Origin: Emticicia oligotrophica DSM 17448
GTDB taxonomy: Bacteria > Bacteroidota > Bacteroidia > Cytophagales > Spirosomataceae
Length of the DNA: 64,000 bases
Assembly: GCF_000263195.1 (NCBI RefSeq)
Contig: NC_018748.1
Location: forward strand, 1,116,001-1,180,000
Direction of reading: 5' to 3'
Position numbers and translations under genes: made by a program. Below the pieces are notes generated by a model. The model had not been told where the DNA came from. It saw nothing but the letters and a program-made list of their open reading frames with translations, and ran no database searches. This document shows positions 16,557 to 25,378 of the stretch, one piece after another (the first letter of the stretch is position 1; each line of letters starts with the position of its first letter).

Positions 16557-16564
16557 TAGTTTTG
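16557..16564 (+). promoter_or_regulatory. -7 promoter element of susC
   Basis: TAGTTTTG matches TAnnTTTG. It would place transcription start near 16571 and give a leader of about 185 nt. No good TTTG -33 box is evident. Confidence 0.35.
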
Positions 16565-16755
16565 CAGGCGTTAAGCAAATTTACAAGGAAATATTAACCT
16601 CTAAAATAACTTTTTATCTGAAAACCTCTCTAACCAAATTGTATGATTACCTGACAAATAAGCATGTGATGTTCTGTCTTTCAAATACAATTTTTGTATT
16701 TGTTTTTAAAACCAACCTTCAATTTACACTCAATTAAAGCAAATTTATCTACAAC

Positions 16756-19700
16756 ATGAATCAAAAACTACCTTTATACAGGTTGTTTTGTTTACGCACA
16801 AAGCTGTCTGTTTTTTTACTATTGCTTACTTTTTTAGGGGTCAATGTAGGTTTTGCCAATGGCATTCCCAAAACCCTTGACATTACCGTAAAAGGCAAAG
16901 TAACTGATGCCGAAACAGGAAGTGGTCTTCCGGGCGTAAGTATCTCTGCTAAAGGTAGCACCAAGGGTGCTATTACAGATGTGAATGGCGATTATTCGAT
17001 AGCTGTAACCGACAGCAAAACTGTGCTTGTGTTTAGCTACGTAGGTTACACTCCTCAAGAAATTACTGTTGGAGGCCAAACGCAAATCAATGTAAGTTTA
17101 CAAGCTGATACCAAGACTCTTAGCGAAGTTGTAGTAGTAGGTTATGGTACAGTTAAGAAAACTGATGTAACCGGTGCCGTAAAATCAGTAAGAAGCGAGG
17201 ATTTTAATAAAGGTATCATCAACTCACCTGAGCAGCTCCTACAAGGTAAAGTAGCAGGTGTAAACGTAACTTCAGCCAGTGGTGAACCAGGTTCTGCTCA
17301 AAATATTTCAATCAGAGGTCCTGGTGGCGTACGTACAGGTAGTACACCTCTATTTGTAGTTGATGGATTAGCATTAGATAATTCAGGTACGGGTGGAGCG
17401 ATGAACCCACTTACATTTTTGAACCCACAAGATATTGAAACAATTGATGTATTGAAAGATGCCTCAGCTACTGCCATCTACGGTGCTCGTGGAGCTAACG
17501 GCGTTGTTTTGATTACCACTAAAAAAGGTAAAGCAGGTACTTCATCAATGAACTATTCAGCTACTTTAGGTATTTCAGAAATTGCTCGTGCTTTACCTGT
17601 TTATACAGCAGACGAATACCGTAATGCTGTACCAAGCGTGGGTGGAGTTTTGGAAGACTTGAAAGGTAATACCGATTGGCAAAAAGAAATCACTCGCACC
17701 GCCTACACACAAAACCATAACCTTACTTTGGCTGGTGGTTCGAATAAACTTACTTATTATGCCTCATTTGGAGCTCAAAAGCAAGAAGGTATCTTGAAAA
17801 ACAACGATTTAGACCGCTACACTGGTCGTATCAATGTAAATCAAAAATTCTGGGAAGACCGCCTAAGTGTTGACGTAAACCTTAATGCCACGTTTACTAA
17901 AAACATGCGTCCTCCAATCGGTAGTATGATTGGAAATGCTATTTCGGTAAATCCAACTTACCCAGCACTCGATGCCAACGGTAACCCTGCGGTTTATCCA
18001 AACTTAGTAAACCCACTTGTAAGTTTGAAACTGGAAAAAGACCTCACAAAAACAAATCGTTTGATTGGTAATATCTCGCCATCGCTCAAAATCACTAAAG
18101 ACTTAACTTATCGCCTAAATTACGGTATCGACAATTCAAATTCTGTACGTGATTTAGTATCAATGCCAAACGCGGTTCCGCTTCAAGATGGTCGTTTAGA
18201 GACAATCTATATAACCAATAACAATAGTCTCATCGAAAATTATCTTACATATTCAAAACAATTCAATAATCATTCTTTCTCGGCATTGGCGGGTCATTCT
18301 TACCAAAGAATTTTCTTGCAAGGTCGTTCATCAAGTATCAATAAATTCCCAATTTCAGATATTGACCCTATCTATAACCCAGGGTTAGGACAAGAGCTTA
18401 CGCTAGCAAATAACAAACCTTCAGGCTATGCCCTTAAAAACGAATTACAGTCGTTTTTCTCAAGATTAAACTATAGTTATAAAGACAAGTATTTGCTTAC
18501 AGCTACTGTTCGTGCTGATGGTTCATCGAAATTTGGTAATAATAATAAATATGGTGTCTTCCCATCTTTTGCCGCAGGTTGGAGAATTTCAGAAGAAGCT
18601 TTCATGAAAGGCTTACCAGTTAGTAATTTGAAACTTCGTTTAGGCTGGGGACAAACAGGTAATCAAGAGATTCCATCGAAAATCACTCAGGCCTTGTTTA
18701 CTTCTACAGTTTCAGCTTCTACAAGCTACCCACTCGATAACACAGCTGTTTATCCAGCAGGAACAACTTATAGCCGTTTGGCTAATCCGAATATTCAGTG
18801 GGAAGTTTCTACACAGACTAACGTTGGTCTCGATTTTGGTTTCTTAAATGGTGCTTTAACGGGTGCTGTTGACTATTTCAATAAAGTTTCAAGCGATATC
18901 CTTCTAGAAGTAATTCCTTCTGACCCAGTTCAACCAGCTGGTACTTTCTGGACGAATGTGAAGGACATGAATATTACCAACAAAGGTTTAGAAATCGAAT
19001 TAGCTTATCGTCAGAAAACTGCGAGCGGAATCAGCTACGGAATCGGTGGAAATACTACTTTCATCAGAAATAAAGTAACCAATTCTCCATACTCAGTTAT
19101 TCCATCTGGAAGTGCTTCTGGTTCTGGTCTTACATCAGCTACAATCAATGGTTATATCAATGGCGAACCAATTGGTACATTCTTCTTAAAAGATTTCACA
19201 GGATTTGATGATAAAGGTTTAAGTACCTACCGTGATGTTGATGGCGATGGCCTCGTAACTGACAAAGACCGTATTGCTGCAGGAAGTGCTTTACCAACTA
19301 TGCAATACAACTTCTTTGGAAATATTGGCTACAAAGGTTTCGATTTAGTTGTAAACTTCAACGGTGTTCGTGGTAATAAAATCTATGATAACACAGCCAA
19401 TGCCAATTTCTATAAACTTCGTTTGTCGAAAGGTATCAATACTACGCCAGAAGCTGTTCAATACACTAACGAATCGACTAATAATGCCGCTCCTGTATCA
19501 ACACGTTTCTTGAAAGATGGTGCATTCTTACGCCTTAATAACTTGGCTTTAGGATATAGCTTTAATACAAAAGCTTTAGGAATTGACAAGTATATACCTA
19601 CATTACGCCTTTCAGTTACAGGACAAAATCTTTTTGTGATAACCAAATACAATGGCTATGACCCAGAAGTAAATACAGACCGTACAATCAACGGTATTTC

Positions 19701-19773
19701 TTCTTATGGTATAGATTATTTGAGCTATCCGAAAGCAAAATCAATCATTTTTGGTCTAAATGTTTCATTCTAA
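16756..19773 (+). CDS. SusC/RagA-family TonB-linked outer-membrane transporter
   Basis: A 1005-residue protein with a signal peptide (hydrophobic LSVFLLLLTFLGVNVGFA). Residues about 45-120 form the carboxypeptidase-D regulatory-like domain (KGKVTDAETGSGLPGVSISAKG), followed by a TonB-dependent plug (about 130-250, RGPGGVRTGSTPLFVVDG and DVLKDASATAIYGARGANGV, SusC hallmarks) and a beta-barrel ending in IIFGLNVSF with a terminal Phe. It imports oligosaccharides through the outer membrane with its SusD partner at 19880. The adjacent pectin/uronan genes and the shared operator with the inositol oxygenase suggest a uronate-containing ligand (inference). No SusR/HTCS regulator or anti-sigma gene adjoins it. 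Confidence 0.95.
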   Translation: MNQKLPLYRLFCLRTKLSVFLLLLTFLGVNVGFANGIPKTLDITVKGKVTDAETGSGLPGVSISAKGSTKGAITDVNGDYSIAVTDSKTVLVFSYVGYTPQEITVGGQTQINVSLQADTKTLSEVVVVGYGTVKKTDVTGAVKSVRSEDFNKGIINSPEQLLQGKVAGVNVTSASGEPGSAQNISIRGPGGVRTGSTPLFVVDGLALDNSGTGGAMNPLTFLNPQDIETIDVLKDASATAIYGARGANGVVLITTKKGKAGTSSMNYSATLGISEIARALPVYTADEYRNAVPSVGGVLEDLKGNTDWQKEITRTAYTQNHNLTLAGGSNKLTYYASFGAQKQEGILKNNDLDRYTGRINVNQKFWEDRLSVDVNLNATFTKNMRPPIGSMIGNAISVNPTYPALDANGNPAVYPNLVNPLVSLKLEKDLTKTNRLIGNISPSLKITKDLTYRLNYGIDNSNSVRDLVSMPNAVPLQDGRLETIYITNNNSLIENYLTYSKQFNNHSFSALAGHSYQRIFLQGRSSSINKFPISDIDPIYNPGLGQELTLANNKPSGYALKNELQSFFSRLNYSYKDKYLLTATVRADGSSKFGNNNKYGVFPSFAAGWRISEEAFMKGLPVSNLKLRLGWGQTGNQEIPSKITQALFTSTVSASTSYPLDNTAVYPAGTTYSRLANPNIQWEVSTQTNVGLDFGFLNGALTGAVDYFNKVSSDILLEVIPSDPVQPAGTFWTNVKDMNITNKGLEIELAYRQKTASGISYGIGGNTTFIRNKVTNSPYSVIPSGSASGSGLTSATINGYINGEPIGTFFLKDFTGFDDKGLSTYRDVDGDGLVTDKDRIAAGSALPTMQYNFFGNIGYKGFDLVVNFNGVRGNKIYDNTANANFYKLRLSKGINTTPEAVQYTNESTNNAAPVSTRFLKDGAFLRLNNLALGYSFNTKALGIDKYIPTLRLSVTGQNLFVITKYNGYDPEVNTDRTINGISSYGIDYLSYPKAKSIIFGLNVSF

Positions 19774-19800
19774 AAAATTGCTCTTAGCATTTAGTTATTA

Positions 19801-19844
19801 GCTTTTAGTTTAAAACAAAATGAGTTTTAACAAAAACTAAAAGC
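19801..19844 (+). repeat. Stem-loop between susC and susD
   Basis: GCTTTTAGTTT (19801-19811) pairs perfectly with 19834-19844, and a weaker, longer match extends outwards to about 19786/19860. There is no U-run. In a SusC-SusD transcript it may shield the 3' end of susC or act as a partial attenuator. Confidence 0.45.
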
Positions 19845-19879
19845 CAAACATTAACAGCTAATAGCCTAAAAATACTCCA

Positions 19880-21562
19880 ATGAGAAAGAAAATATATGCT
19901 TTATTAGCCCTGTGTAGCTTTGCTGTTCTAGAAGGCTGCACCGACCTCAAAGAAGAGGTTTTAGATGAAACCCTTTCTGCAGCTAAACTTACCGATAAGC
20001 AAGCAGCCGATGGTATCATTGCTCCAGTTTATGCACGTCTTCCAGATATTTTCTTGCATACCAACTATTTTGCTATCCAAGAAATCTCAACTGATGAAGC
20101 CATTTTACCTTATCGTGGTGGTACAGACTGGGGTGATAATGGTATTTACATTGCTATGCACCAACATACTTACCAAAGTACAGACCCAAATTTGCGTAAT
20201 ACTTGGAATTTCATTCTACAAGGTATGTCACGTGCTATTACAGCAATCAATACATTGCCTACTTTGAAAGATGCCAATGCTAAAGTTTATTTAGCCGAAG
20301 CTCGTGGAATGCGTGCGTATTATTCGATGCTTACACTCGATTTATTCGGATTAGTATTTGTGAAAGAAGATATTGGTGAAACCTCTAAAATCTTACGTGG
20401 AGAAGAGGCCTTCCAATACGTCAAAAATGAGTTTTTGGCAGTAGAACCAGACTTAGACGCAAACGTAGGTCCGGGACGCCTTTCCAAAGGTGCAGTTTGG
20501 GGCTTATTGGCTAGACTTTACCTAAACGCAGCGGTTTATCGTAATGTTTACGGAACAGCCAATTTTAAAGCTGATGAGATGGATAAAGTAATTGAGTATT
20601 GTGATAAAATCATCAACTCTGGCCAATATAAATTAGCTGCTGATTATTTCTCAATCTTCAATTCAGATAATCATACAAACCCCGAATTAATTTTTGCAGT
20701 TGACCAAAGAGCCGAATTGAACGGTCATAACCGTATGGCCTATTTCTCTCTTTCGGGAGACCAATTCCCATTACCTGCGTATCCAAATGCCAACGGAACT
20801 GATGGTCCAGCAATTACACCAGATTTCTATCGTACTTGGGTAGATCAATACTCACCAAAAGACCCTTCTGAAGTTGACCCTCGCTTCTACCGTCAGAATA
20901 TTTCTATGTATTCAAATCCAGCAGATTCGTGCGTAACTGATGTAAATTTCAACATGAATCGTGGTATTTTAAGAGGCCAACAATATGGTTTAATTAGAAA
21001 AAATGGGGTGTTTTTAAAATGTCCAGATGGTAAATTTAAAGTTGGTAAACTTTTCAACGATACTCGTAACCGCCCTACCACACCTGTAAACTTTACCGAA
21101 AAAGTTGATTATTCAACTGCTGGAAGTGATTACAGCTCAGGATACCGTGTTTTGAAATATGAATTTAGTAGAAAATCAGTAAGTGGGCGTAATTTCGGAG
21201 ATGCTGATATCGTAATCGTCCGTTTAGCTGATATTTACATGATGCGTGCAGAAGCAAAACTTCGTAAAAGCAACGACGCCGCAAGTGCCCTTGCCGATGT
21301 AAATATTGTTAGAGCAGCACGTACAAAGCCAGCCCCTGCACTCACTTCAATGTCTTTAGATATTTTATTTAAAGAGCGTGGTTTTGAATTTTACTGGGAA
21401 ATGCTTCGCCGTACGGATATGATTCGCTTTGGTAAATACGAGGGAACTTGGACAGAAAAAACCAATGCAGATAAACTCAAACGTATCTTCCCGATTCCGC
21501 AAACAGCCATTGATGGGGCTTCTAACTTACCGGGTTATTTGAAACAAAATCAAGGATACTAA
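19880..21562 (+). CDS. SusD/RagB-family nutrient-binding outer-membrane lipoprotein
   Basis: A 560-residue lipoprotein: hydrophobic signal then lipobox LEGC (about residues 17-20) with the acylated Cys20. It has SusD-like TPR helices (LRNTWNFILQGMSRAITAINTL and YLAEARGMRAYYSMLTLDLFG, a SusD hallmark) and the C-terminal motif RLADIYMMRAEAKLR...FKERGFEFYWEMLRRTDMIRFGKY. It binds the glycan at the surface and hands it to SusC. It lies 106 bp after susC with a stem-loop between, and a strong terminator follows it. Confidence 0.95.
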   Translation: MRKKIYALLALCSFAVLEGCTDLKEEVLDETLSAAKLTDKQAADGIIAPVYARLPDIFLHTNYFAIQEISTDEAILPYRGGTDWGDNGIYIAMHQHTYQSTDPNLRNTWNFILQGMSRAITAINTLPTLKDANAKVYLAEARGMRAYYSMLTLDLFGLVFVKEDIGETSKILRGEEAFQYVKNEFLAVEPDLDANVGPGRLSKGAVWGLLARLYLNAAVYRNVYGTANFKADEMDKVIEYCDKIINSGQYKLAADYFSIFNSDNHTNPELIFAVDQRAELNGHNRMAYFSLSGDQFPLPAYPNANGTDGPAITPDFYRTWVDQYSPKDPSEVDPRFYRQNISMYSNPADSCVTDVNFNMNRGILRGQQYGLIRKNGVFLKCPDGKFKVGKLFNDTRNRPTTPVNFTEKVDYSTAGSDYSSGYRVLKYEFSRKSVSGRNFGDADIVIVRLADIYMMRAEAKLRKSNDAASALADVNIVRAARTKPAPALTSMSLDILFKERGFEFYWEMLRRTDMIRFGKYEGTWTEKTNADKLKRIFPIPQTAIDGASNLPGYLKQNQGY

Positions 21563-21585
21563 ACCTTGTATCTCATTGATATTCA

Positions 21586-21620
21586 GTAGAGACGCTTTTG
21601 TGTAGCGTCTCTACTTTTTT
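21586..21620 (+). terminator. Terminator of susCD, GTAGAGAC palindrome
   Basis: A perfect 11-bp stem, GTAGAGACGCT and its complement (21586-21596/21604-21614), followed by TTTTTT. It shares GTAG...CTAC ends and the GTAGAGAC arm with the hairpin at 2713-2741, so a dispersed palindrome may serve as the terminator. Confidence 0.75.
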
Positions 21621-21633
21621 ATAGAAACGATTT

Positions 21634-21643
21634 CAAACGTTTG
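21634..21643. promoter_or_regulatory. Third CAAACGTTTG operator, upstream of the inositol oxygenase
   Basis: CAAACGTTTG in the context GATTTCAAACGTTTGCGTAAA, nearly identical to the two sites upstream of susC. It lies about 135 bp before the oxygenase ATG at 21779, which suggests control by the same regulator. Confidence 0.5.
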
Positions 21644-21778
21644 CGTAAATTTTATTTAAAAAGTTATAAATTTTATTACTTTATTGCATGAGAATTGTTT
21701 GATAGTATAAGTACAGTTGCCTACTTACAAACAATTTCAACTCTTAGTGCATTCGATAATTCAAAATCATATCAGAAA

Positions 21779-22657
21779 ATGAACTTTACAGAAAAAGAAA
21801 TTTCACCTTTGGCAAGTATCGAGGAGTGGGAGGACGACTTACTCGTAAGATACCCTGAGCCTAAAAATGCAGAAACAAAGAAAACAAAAGAAGAATATCG
21901 TAATTACGTTGATTCTGAGCGTGTAAATACTGTTAGAGAGTTTTATCGCTTAAACCATACTTATCAAACCTACGATTTTGTAGTTGAGAAAGAAAAGGAA
22001 TTTTTAAAGTTTGATAAAAGAGAAATGTCAATTTGGGAAGCAGTTGATTTCTTGAATACTTTAGTTGATGATTCTGACCCAGATACAAGTCTCGACCAAT
22101 TTCAGCACTTACTACAAACTTCTGAAGCAATCAGAGCTGATGGCCACCCAGATTGGTTTGTATTAATGGGCTTTTTACATGATTTAGGTAAAGTACTTTG
22201 CTTATTCGGCGAGCCACAATGGGCTGTTGTGGGCGATACTTTCCCAGTAGGATGTAAACATTCAGATAAAATCGTTTACCCTGAGTTCTTTGATGCAAAT
22301 CCAGACTCTAAAGATGAACGTTTTAATACGAAATATGGTATATACACACCAAATTGCGGTCTTGACAACGTAAAGATGTCTTGGGGGCATGATGAGTATT
22401 TATACCAAATCATGAAGAATTACTTACCAGAAGAAGCTCTTTATCCAATTCGTTATCATTCTTTCTACGCTCAACACCGTGAAGGAGCATACGACCACCT
22501 TTTATCAGCACATGACCAAAAGATGTTCCAATGGGTAGAGAAATTTAATCCTTACGACCTGTACTCAAAAGTACCAGTTCCACCAGATGCTGAAGCTCTT
22601 CGCCCATACTACGAAGACTTAGTTGCTAAGTATTTACCAAGCAAAATTAGATTCTAA
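21779..22657 (+). CDS. MIOX: myo-Inositol oxygenase
   Basis: A 292-residue non-haem di-iron oxygenase, close in length to the 285-residue mammalian enzyme. It cleaves myo-inositol with O2 to D-glucuronate in the cytosol. All expected iron ligands are visible: His in [14 protein letters not shown], His134-Asp135 in FLHDLGK, His in [10 protein letters not shown], His in [10 protein letters not shown], and Asp in FNPYDLYSK. The phrase [18 protein letters not shown] is a MIOX signature. I start it at the ATG at 21779 ([11 protein letters not shown]); a TTG further upstream would add 28 residues without family support. The upstream operator ties it to SusCD. It is unusual outside eukaryotes but known in some Bacteroidota. 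Confidence 0.92.
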   Translation: MNFTEKEISPLASIEEWEDDLLVRYPEPKNAETKKTKEEYRNYVDSERVNTVREFYRLNHTYQTYDFVVEKEKEFLKFDKREMSIWEAVDFLNTLVDDSDPDTSLDQFQHLLQTSEAIRADGHPDWFVLMGFLHDLGKVLCLFGEPQWAVVGDTFPVGCKHSDKIVYPEFFDANPDSKDERFNTKYGIYTPNCGLDNVKMSWGHDEYLYQIMKNYLPEEALYPIRYHSFYAQHREGAYDHLLSAHDQKMFQWVEKFNPYDLYSKVPVPPDAEALRPYYEDLVAKYLPSKIRF

Positions 22658-22674
22658 TCATAAATTAAGAACGG

Positions 22675-22705
22675 AAAAGGGAGGCCCATTAGCTTCCCTT
22701 TTTTA
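22675..22705 (+). terminator. Terminator of the inositol oxygenase gene
   Basis: AAAAGGGAGGC pairs with GCTTCCCTTTT (22675-22685/22692-22702, one G-U pair), loop CCATTA, followed by a run of T. It lies 18 bp after the stop. Confidence 0.75.
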
Positions 22706-22730
22706 TTATGATTCTGATTCGTGCATAAAA

Positions 22731-22759
22731 ACGAAGCCCCTGAAAATCAGGGGCTTCGT
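22731..22759 (-). terminator. Terminator of the gldKLMN operon
   Basis: A perfect 13-bp stem, ACGAAGCCCCTGA (22731-22743/22747-22759), loop of three bases, with TTTT on the minus-strand side, 18 bp beyond the gldN stop. It separates the convergent oxygenase and gliding transcripts. Confidence 0.75.
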
Positions 22760-22776
22760 TTGCTATTATCTCTTTA

Positions 22777-23652
22777 TTAATATTCCCACAAATTATGCTC
22801 GAATTCCATCAATTCGTACTCTAATTGTTCTGATTTCAGCATACCTTCACGTGGAGATTTATAAATATCGTCTAAGAAATTATCCAATGCATTTGCTTTT
22901 TTAACAATTTTACCGTGAAATAAACGCAATTCAAAAGCATCAGCTAAATTTTTGTGTGCAGCTCCATTAGTAGCATTATACCAAATACACTTTGGATTAC
23001 TACGGAAATAACGCTCAAGTTCTTTATACTTAAACACACAAACAGGACGGTCAAAACCTAAGGTTGTTTGGTCAGCTGGAATGATTAATTTCAATGTTTG
23101 AATATCGAAATACTGACGAGAACGTTGCTTATCAAAAATCCAATCTTCTTTTAATTCTAAGATAGATAATTGATTTGCAAAAATTTCTACACCAGCACCA
23201 GGATCTGCGGCAGCAGGTGCAGCCCCAGCAGTGGAAGGTTTAGCAGCACCACCGCTATCTCCTCCCCAACCATCATCACCGCCTGATGAGAACCCAGCAG
23301 CTTTTTCTTCTTCTGATAGACCACCACCTTCTGCTTTTATCAATAAACGCTCATTGAATTGCTCTAACGTCAGTCTTGTTGTTAATGAATCATTATCATA
23401 GGCTTCAATTAAACCAGCCTTTACTGCATCAATCAAATGTCTTGTAATTTCACTACCTTTCGAAAAAAGTGGTTGATTTTGCTTTTCTTTTAGGTCAATT
23501 CTACGCCATAGAGTTGTCTTAAACATGACATTTTCTTCATGTATAGGGCGTAGAGATAGCGGATTCAAATAATTATTTGACTTTTCTTGAGCTACTGCAA
23601 ACTGGCTGATAATCAATGAGAGACCAAAAGCCATGCCTTGTAATTTCTTCAT
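22777..23652 (-). CDS. gldN: Gliding motility / type IX secretion protein GldN
   Basis: A 291-residue periplasmic protein (signal peptide ending QFAVAQ). GldN forms with GldK the periplasmic ring of the type IX secretion system. Family features seen are the N-terminal NPLSLRPIHEENVMFKTTLWRRIDLKEKQNQPLF and the ending SPREGMLKSEQLEYELMEFEHNLWEY. A Gly/Ala/Pro-rich insert (about residues 110-145, SSGGDDGWGGDSGGAAKPS) is longer than usual and looks disordered. It lies 21 bp after gldM in the order gldK-L-M-N. Confidence 0.95.
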   Translation of the reverse strand: MKKLQGMAFGLSLIISQFAVAQEKSNNYLNPLSLRPIHEENVMFKTTLWRRIDLKEKQNQPLFSKGSEITRHLIDAVKAGLIEAYDNDSLTTRLTLEQFNERLLIKAEGGGLSEEEKAAGFSSGGDDGWGGDSGGAAKPSTAGAAPAAADPGAGVEIFANQLSILELKEDWIFDKQRSRQYFDIQTLKLIIPADQTTLGFDRPVCVFKYKELERYFRSNPKCIWYNATNGAAHKNLADAFELRLFHGKIVKKANALDNFLDDIYKSPREGMLKSEQLEYELMEFEHNLWEY

Positions 23653-23673
23653 AATTCTGACAATGTTTTATTT

Positions 23674-25257
23674 TTAATTCAGTGGGATGTTGAAGATAAC
23701 TTCACCCACATCAACTGACTCAATTTCACCTTTGAAATTCTTACGTTCTACACGCTTAACTACAATTACATAACGGTCGCCAGCTTGTGCTTGTTGTGCA
23801 AGGTTAGAAATATTTGCAGTTCCACTATATGTGCTATTTCCTACCCTTCTTGGACCACGAGCTAAGTTAACTTCAAACTCAGCAACTCTAAATTGTGCAT
23901 CTTCTGGGTTGGTTGCTTTAAACGACTCATCTGCGATGGCATCAATAGTTAATGTTCTTAAACCTGATGCAGAAGCACCTTTTCTTTCATCAATTCCACG
24001 TACTTTTATGGTAGGTTTAGGAACACGACGAACAGGGAAAGGGAAAGTTTGTAAAGTAATTCCATTGTTTACTACGTCCATTGTTACTTTAGCTGAATTT
24101 GGAACAATAGTAATTTTTCCGTTTCCACCAGGAATAAACTCTGCACCACTACCACTAAATGTAGGACTGTAAAGAGCACCTAAGCCCGGAGAATAAGTAG
24201 CCAAACGGTTGGCACATTTAAAGTATAAAGCTGGCATTGTAGCCGTTTCGATTTGAACCGAAGGCTTCAAAACAGTATAAGTTTCTTCTTTTTCTACTGA
24301 TTTCATTGAACCATCTGGAGCTGGATAAGAAACAGTTGCCTTATAAGAGCGTTTCAATTGACCATTCTTATCAAATTCACCACCTGAGGCAGTAATTTCA
24401 TAAAGACCTTTGCCATCTTTCACTGGCACAGCCGAACCATTGATGCTGATTCTTGGGGTAATTGATTTAGAATATGCTCCAATAGCTACTTCAGCTTTAT
24501 ATTTCTGACCAGCAACTACCGAACGAGAATCTGGAATAACAACGGCAAAAATCTCATCAAATTTGATTTCTTTGATACCTACTTGGCTTGCTAAATAGTC
24601 TAAAACATCGCCTTCTAAACGTCTTACTTCAGATTGTTTTTGGCTTAATGTTGCCAAAGCGGCTGGTACGGGTGTTTGAGCAAAGTATAACTCAGCAAAA
24701 TCTTTACTTTTAGTAATTGCATCGGTTTTTGCTAAAGCTGGGTCAAGCGAGGCATCAACAGCTATTTCTGGGAATTTAGTGTTTGGAGCAGCATATTTTT
24801 GTAAAGTAACGGCGAAATCATTCAATTTCTTTTTCAACTCATAGCCTTTACCATTTTTAGCATCACCTACCATTAAGATAGCCACTTTTTCTTCTTCTGA
24901 TGGGTTCTTTACACCACCAGTTTCGGCATCAAGACCACCACCGGCATTAATGATTTCTTGTTTCAAACCACTAATATAGTTATCCATTTCAGAAGTAATT
25001 TTTCTTACTTCTAAGGCTTTTTGCAATACATCGGCGTACTGAACACCGCCAGGCTTCTCTCTGATTTCTTTTTCAATTGCTTTTACTGATTTTTCGTTGT
25101 TGGTATTAGCTGCGTTGTTTGCTCTCTCCAAACTATTATTTAATAGTTGGAATTTTTGCAAGAGAGCATTACTTACTTGTAGTGCCAACATTGCCGTCAG
25201 AACGAGATACATCATGTTGATCATCTTCTGACGTGGTGATTCCTTTCCACCTGCCAT
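23674..25257 (-). CDS. gldM: Gliding motility / type IX secretion protein GldM
   Basis: A 527-residue inner-membrane protein with a single N-terminal transmembrane helix (KMINMMYLVLTAMLALQVSNALL) after a short cytoplasmic tail, and a large periplasmic part of stacked domains. GldM forms with GldL the proton-driven rotary motor that powers T9SS and gliding, and its periplasmic domains transmit force to the GldK/GldN ring. Length matches the family (about 510-530). It lies 21 bp before gldN and 121 bp after gldL; that gap contains AATTCATAATTCATAAC repeats. Confidence 0.95.
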   Translation of the reverse strand: MAGGKESPRQKMINMMYLVLTAMLALQVSNALLQKFQLLNNSLERANNAANTNNEKSVKAIEKEIREKPGGVQYADVLQKALEVRKITSEMDNYISGLKQEIINAGGGLDAETGGVKNPSEEEKVAILMVGDAKNGKGYELKKKLNDFAVTLQKYAAPNTKFPEIAVDASLDPALAKTDAITKSKDFAELYFAQTPVPAALATLSQKQSEVRRLEGDVLDYLASQVGIKEIKFDEIFAVVIPDSRSVVAGQKYKAEVAIGAYSKSITPRISINGSAVPVKDGKGLYEITASGGEFDKNGQLKRSYKATVSYPAPDGSMKSVEKEETYTVLKPSVQIETATMPALYFKCANRLATYSPGLGALYSPTFSGSGAEFIPGGNGKITIVPNSAKVTMDVVNNGITLQTFPFPVRRVPKPTIKVRGIDERKGASASGLRTLTIDAIADESFKATNPEDAQFRVAEFEVNLARGPRRVGNSTYSGTANISNLAQQAQAGDRYVIVVKRVERKNFKGEIESVDVGEVIFNIPLN

Positions 25258-25378
25258 ATATTCGATATATTATACGGTTAGTAAATATTTTTTTATTGAG
25301 AATGAAAAATTAAAAATGTAGAATTCTGAAAATGGGTATCTTGAAAAAATAACTCATAATTCATAATTCATAACTTAA

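Larger units (their letters stand above)
16322..16755. other. Regulatory gap before susC (434 bp)
   Basis: Holds the two CAAACGTTTG operators (16390-16420), a TAGTTTTG -7 promoter element at 16557-16564, and a 185-nt AT-rich leader before the SusC ATG. A possible second motif, TAACATTACGATAACG, at about 16521-16536 was seen but not interpreted. No coding region or RNA gene was recognised. Confidence 0.6.

Noticed and set aside
21695-21778. TTG-initiated extension of the inositol oxygenase
   Set aside because: No family support, and an ATG at 21779 gives the usual length.
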